Below, one piece after another: positions 5,824 through 7,882 of a DNA stretch of 7,882 bases. Within the stretch, counting starts at the first letter, position 1, and each line of letters opens with the position of its first letter. The notes beneath the pieces were generated by a model, which had not been told where the DNA came from, did no database searches, and was given only the letters and a program-made list of their open reading frames with translations. The stretch spans positions 1-7,882 of the forward strand of contig JAFPUA010000110.1 in assembly GCA_017413305.1 (NCBI GenBank), written 5' to 3'. This stretch comes from Candidatus Ruminimicrobiellum caprinum. GTDB taxonomy: Bacteria > Elusimicrobiota > Endomicrobiia > Endomicrobiales > Endomicrobiaceae. The position numbers and the translations under genes were made by a program.

Positions 5824-7503
5824 ATGGCAAAATGTAATTGCAAATGTGCAATTTCCGAATTGCACAAAGAAAGACTTAACTTTCAACCGGTATTACCCAA
5901 TGTTTTAAAGAAAGGTATCGCAAATGTTAAACCGGTACTTGGTAAAGCAACAAAATCGGTTGCAGATTTTGACAAAATAAAAGCTATTTTTGAAAAAACT
6001 TACGGTATGCCGGTAGTAAGTTTTCAGGCAGGCAAAAACGCTGTTGTTTCAAAAAAAGCTATTAAAGTAGGCGTTGTTCTTTCAGGCGGACAGGCCCCAG
6101 GAGGACATAATGTTATATTCGGTTTGTTTGAAGGTTTAAAAAATGCTAACAAGAAAAACAAATTGATAGGTTTCTTGGGTGGCCCTTCCGGAATATTAGA
6201 CAACAAAACTATGGAAATAACCGATAAAGTTATTGCAAACTATAAAAATACCGGTGGATTCGATATGATACAGTCCGGCAGAACAAAAATTGAAACTCAG
6301 GAACAGTTTGAACAAGCTAAGAAAACCATATTAAAAAATAAAATGAACGCACTTGTATTTATCGGCGGTGACGATTCCAATACAAATGCAGCTCTTTTGG
6401 CAGAATATTTGAAAAAAGAAAATACAGGTGTTTGCGTTATCGGTGTACCTAAAACTATCGACGGAGATTTAAAAAACGAACACATCGAAGCTTCTTTCGG
6501 TTTCGATACGGCAACAAAAATTTATGCAGAACTTGTAGGAAACATTGAAAGAGATGTAAACTCTGCAAGAAAATATTGGCACTTTATCAGACTTATGGGA
6601 AGAAGCGCTTCTCATATTACTTTGGAAGTCGGTTTTAAAGTACAGCCTAATGTAGTTTTGATCGGTGAAGAAGTTTTAGCTAAGAAAATGACTTTGGGGC
6701 AAATCGTTGACGATTTGGCTAAGCTCGTAGTAAAAAGATCAGAAATGGGGAAAAATTACGGTGTAGTTCTTGTTCCTGAAGGATTGATTGAATTTATTCC
6801 CGAGATGAAAGCCCTTATTGCAGAACTGAACGACTTGCTTGCAGAAAACGAAGCTCAAGTTGCAAAATTGAACTCCGTTGATGAAAAAATAGCTTTCATT
6901 TCTAAAAAACTTCCTAAAAATTTAGCTTCATTGTTAAATTCTCTTCCGAAAAATATCGCTGCTCAGTTAATGTTGGACAGAGATCCTCACGGAAATGTTC
7001 AAGTATCTTTAATTGAAACAGAAAAACTTCTTATTGAAATGGTTTCCAAAAAGTTAAAAGACCTCAAAAAAGCAGGAAAATTTAAAGGTAAATTCTCGAC
7101 GATTAACCATTTCTTCGGATATGAAGGAAGATGCGGAATTCCTTCCAACTTTGACGCAAACTATACTTATGCTTTAGGTTATAACGCTGCAGCATTAGTA
7201 TTGAACAATATGTCCGGATATTTGTCATCGGTTAAAAATCTTGTTGCAAAACCTTCGGATTGGAAATGCGGCGGTATTCCTTTAACCATGATGATGAACA
7301 TCGAAAAGAGAAAAGGCAAAGAAAAACCTGTTATACAGAAAGCTCTTGTAAACCTCAACGGAAAACCGTTTAAAGCTTTTGCAAAAGTAAGAAAAGATTG
7401 GGCTTTAAAAGATATGTATATGTTCCCGGGAGCTATACAGTTCTTTGGTCCTTCAAGTGTGACGGATATCACGACAAAAACATTGCAGTATGAACAAAAG
7501 TAA
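5824..7503 (+). CDS. pfp: Pyrophosphate--fructose-6-phosphate 1-phosphotransferase, long form
   Basis: 559 residues from ATG 5824, which has AGGAG (5812-5816) seven bases upstream. It phosphorylates fructose 6-phosphate to fructose 1,6-bisphosphate with PPi instead of ATP; the reaction is reversible and serves glycolysis and gluconeogenesis in the cytoplasm. The PPi type is indicated by GGDDS at 181-185, where ATP enzymes have GGDGS, and by PKTIDGDLKN at 209-218, the segment holding the catalytic Asp (D213). Also seen are VLSGGQAPGGHN (85-96), MGRSASHITLE (258-268), VPEGLIEF (317-324) and GYEGRCGIPSNFDANY (432-447). Length and layout fit the roughly 550-residue group that includes spirochaete enzymes and plant PFP, rather than the roughly 320-residue bacterial PFK. 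An insert at about 330-400 is the usual extra domain of this group. The N-terminus has an unusual C4-x-C6-x-C8 cluster. It is divergent from glyA. Confidence 0.95.
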   Translation: MAKCNCKCAISELHKERLNFQPVLPNVLKKGIANVKPVLGKATKSVADFDKIKAIFEKTYGMPVVSFQAGKNAVVSKKAIKVGVVLSGGQAPGGHNVIFGLFEGLKNANKKNKLIGFLGGPSGILDNKTMEITDKVIANYKNTGGFDMIQSGRTKIETQEQFEQAKKTILKNKMNALVFIGGDDSNTNAALLAEYLKKENTGVCVIGVPKTIDGDLKNEHIEASFGFDTATKIYAELVGNIERDVNSARKYWHFIRLMGRSASHITLEVGFKVQPNVVLIGEEVLAKKMTLGQIVDDLAKLVVKRSEMGKNYGVVLVPEGLIEFIPEMKALIAELNDLLAENEAQVAKLNSVDEKIAFISKKLPKNLASLLNSLPKNIAAQLMLDRDPHGNVQVSLIETEKLLIEMVSKKLKDLKKAGKFKGKFSTINHFFGYEGRCGIPSNFDANYTYALGYNAAALVLNNMSGYLSSVKNLVAKPSDWKCGGIPLTMMMNIEKRKGKEKPVIQKALVNLNGKPFKAFAKVRKDWALKDMYMFPGAIQFFGPSSVTDITTKTLQYEQK

Positions 7504-7523
7504 AATTAGAAATTAGCAATTAA
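7503..7523. repeat. Short period-7 array (aaattag) after pfp
   Basis: Two perfect aaattag heptamers, the first sharing the last base of the pfp stop, then a diverged caattaa. In another register the units are aattnnn, a self-complementary tetramer plus three bases, the same design as the agctnnn arrays near glyS. Only two good units, so chance in AT-rich DNA is possible. No terminator is seen in the 53 bp between pfp and the next gene. Confidence 0.45.
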
Positions 7524-7556
7524 AAAATACCTTAAACTTTACTTGTAGGTTGAATT

Positions 7557-7882
7557 ATGGTTACAAAATTTATCAAAAGAATCATATTCTTAAATATCAT
7601 ATTTTTGGCAGTAATGACCGTTTACCGAGTAATATTTTCTTTATATTACTCGGGCGGCATTGCCAACCTTGCTCCTTACGGAGATTTAATACAAGCATTT
7701 ATTTTAGGTATCAGATACGACACGGCGGTACTTGCATATATCAACTCTTTGGTAACATTGTTGTTTGTGATATTTTGGTTTATTAGCAATCAAAAACTTT
7801 TCGTTAAGTTTGTAAAAAGTTTAAAATATTATTACACTATATTTTTCGGTTCGATTGTAACTTTGTTGTGTATAGATTTCGG
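7557..7882 (+). CDS. LTA synthase/phosphoglycerol transferase-like membrane protein, N-terminal part only
   Basis: Open from ATG 7557 to the window edge (108 complete codons), so the presumed C-terminal catalytic domain is outside. Three hydrophobic segments are visible (about 8-30, 58-75 and 90-106). The second is preceded by LGIRYDTAVLAYIN at 50-63, which resembles the G-[IL]-R-[FY]-D segment typical of the membrane domain of LtaS/OpgB-type sulfatase-fold proteins. The window stops at a CIDFG segment, again reminiscent of this family. Such enzymes move phosphoglycerol or phosphoethanolamine groups onto envelope polymers or lipids. An in-frame stop at 7551-7553 fixes the start, with a weak AGGTTG-like ribosome site. 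It lies 53 bp after pfp with no terminator between, so it may be cotranscribed. The family call rests only on the N-terminus. Confidence 0.6.
   Translation, partial: MVTKFIKRIIFLNIIFLAVMTVYRVIFSLYYSGGIANLAPYGDLIQAFILGIRYDTAVLAYINSLVTLLFVIFWFISNQKLFVKFVKSLKYYYTIFFGSIVTLLCIDF

Noticed and set aside
7550..7786. Plus-strand open frame of 78 codons at the right edge
   Set aside because: It is a shadow of the LtaS-like gene, whose frame is open to the edge, strongly hydrophobic in segments and carries a recognisable family segment.

Overview
The window is AT-rich bacterial DNA, about one third G+C by eye. It holds four complete housekeeping genes and two genes cut by the window edges. Reading from high to low coordinates on the minus strand are glyA (serine hydroxymethyltransferase), glyQ and glyS (alpha and beta chains of the two-subunit glycyl-tRNA synthetase), and the first 322 codons of a multi-pass GT-C type glycosyltransferase. 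Divergent from glyA on the plus strand are a long-form pyrophosphate-dependent phosphofructokinase (pfp) and the first 108 codons of a membrane protein resembling the N-terminus of LTA synthase/phosphoglycerol transferases.

The metabolic logic is simple. GlyA makes glycine and methylene-tetrahydrofolate from serine, and GlyQS charges that glycine onto tRNA. A strong two-way terminator and a new promoter sit between glyA and glyQ, so they are neighbours rather than one simple operon. glyA and pfp fire divergently from a 202-bp region with a good sigma-70-type promoter on each side. PPi-dependent PFK suggests a fermentative or energy-economising glycolysis. The two edge genes look like cell-envelope functions.

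The striking part is not a gene but the repeat content. The intergenic spaces on the glyS side, and one place inside a gene, carry stacked short repeats: tandem arrays of period 7 or 8, very tight palindromes with 3-nt loops, and two elements with GATCC...GGATGACA ends. One 117-bp stack lies in frame inside the glycosyltransferase and adds 39 low-complexity codons. Another stack in the glyQ-glyS gap is roughly mirror-symmetric and supplies the glyQ stop codon from inside a 14-bp palindrome.

The combination of PPi-PFK, two-subunit GlyRS, AT-rich DNA and these repeats is compatible with Elusimicrobiota (Endomicrobium-like) or a similar lineage. That is a tentative inference from memory, not a demonstrated assignment. 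I see no defence system, CRISPR array, transposase, tRNA or rRNA. Apart from the repeat elements I found nothing that looks like an undescribed system.
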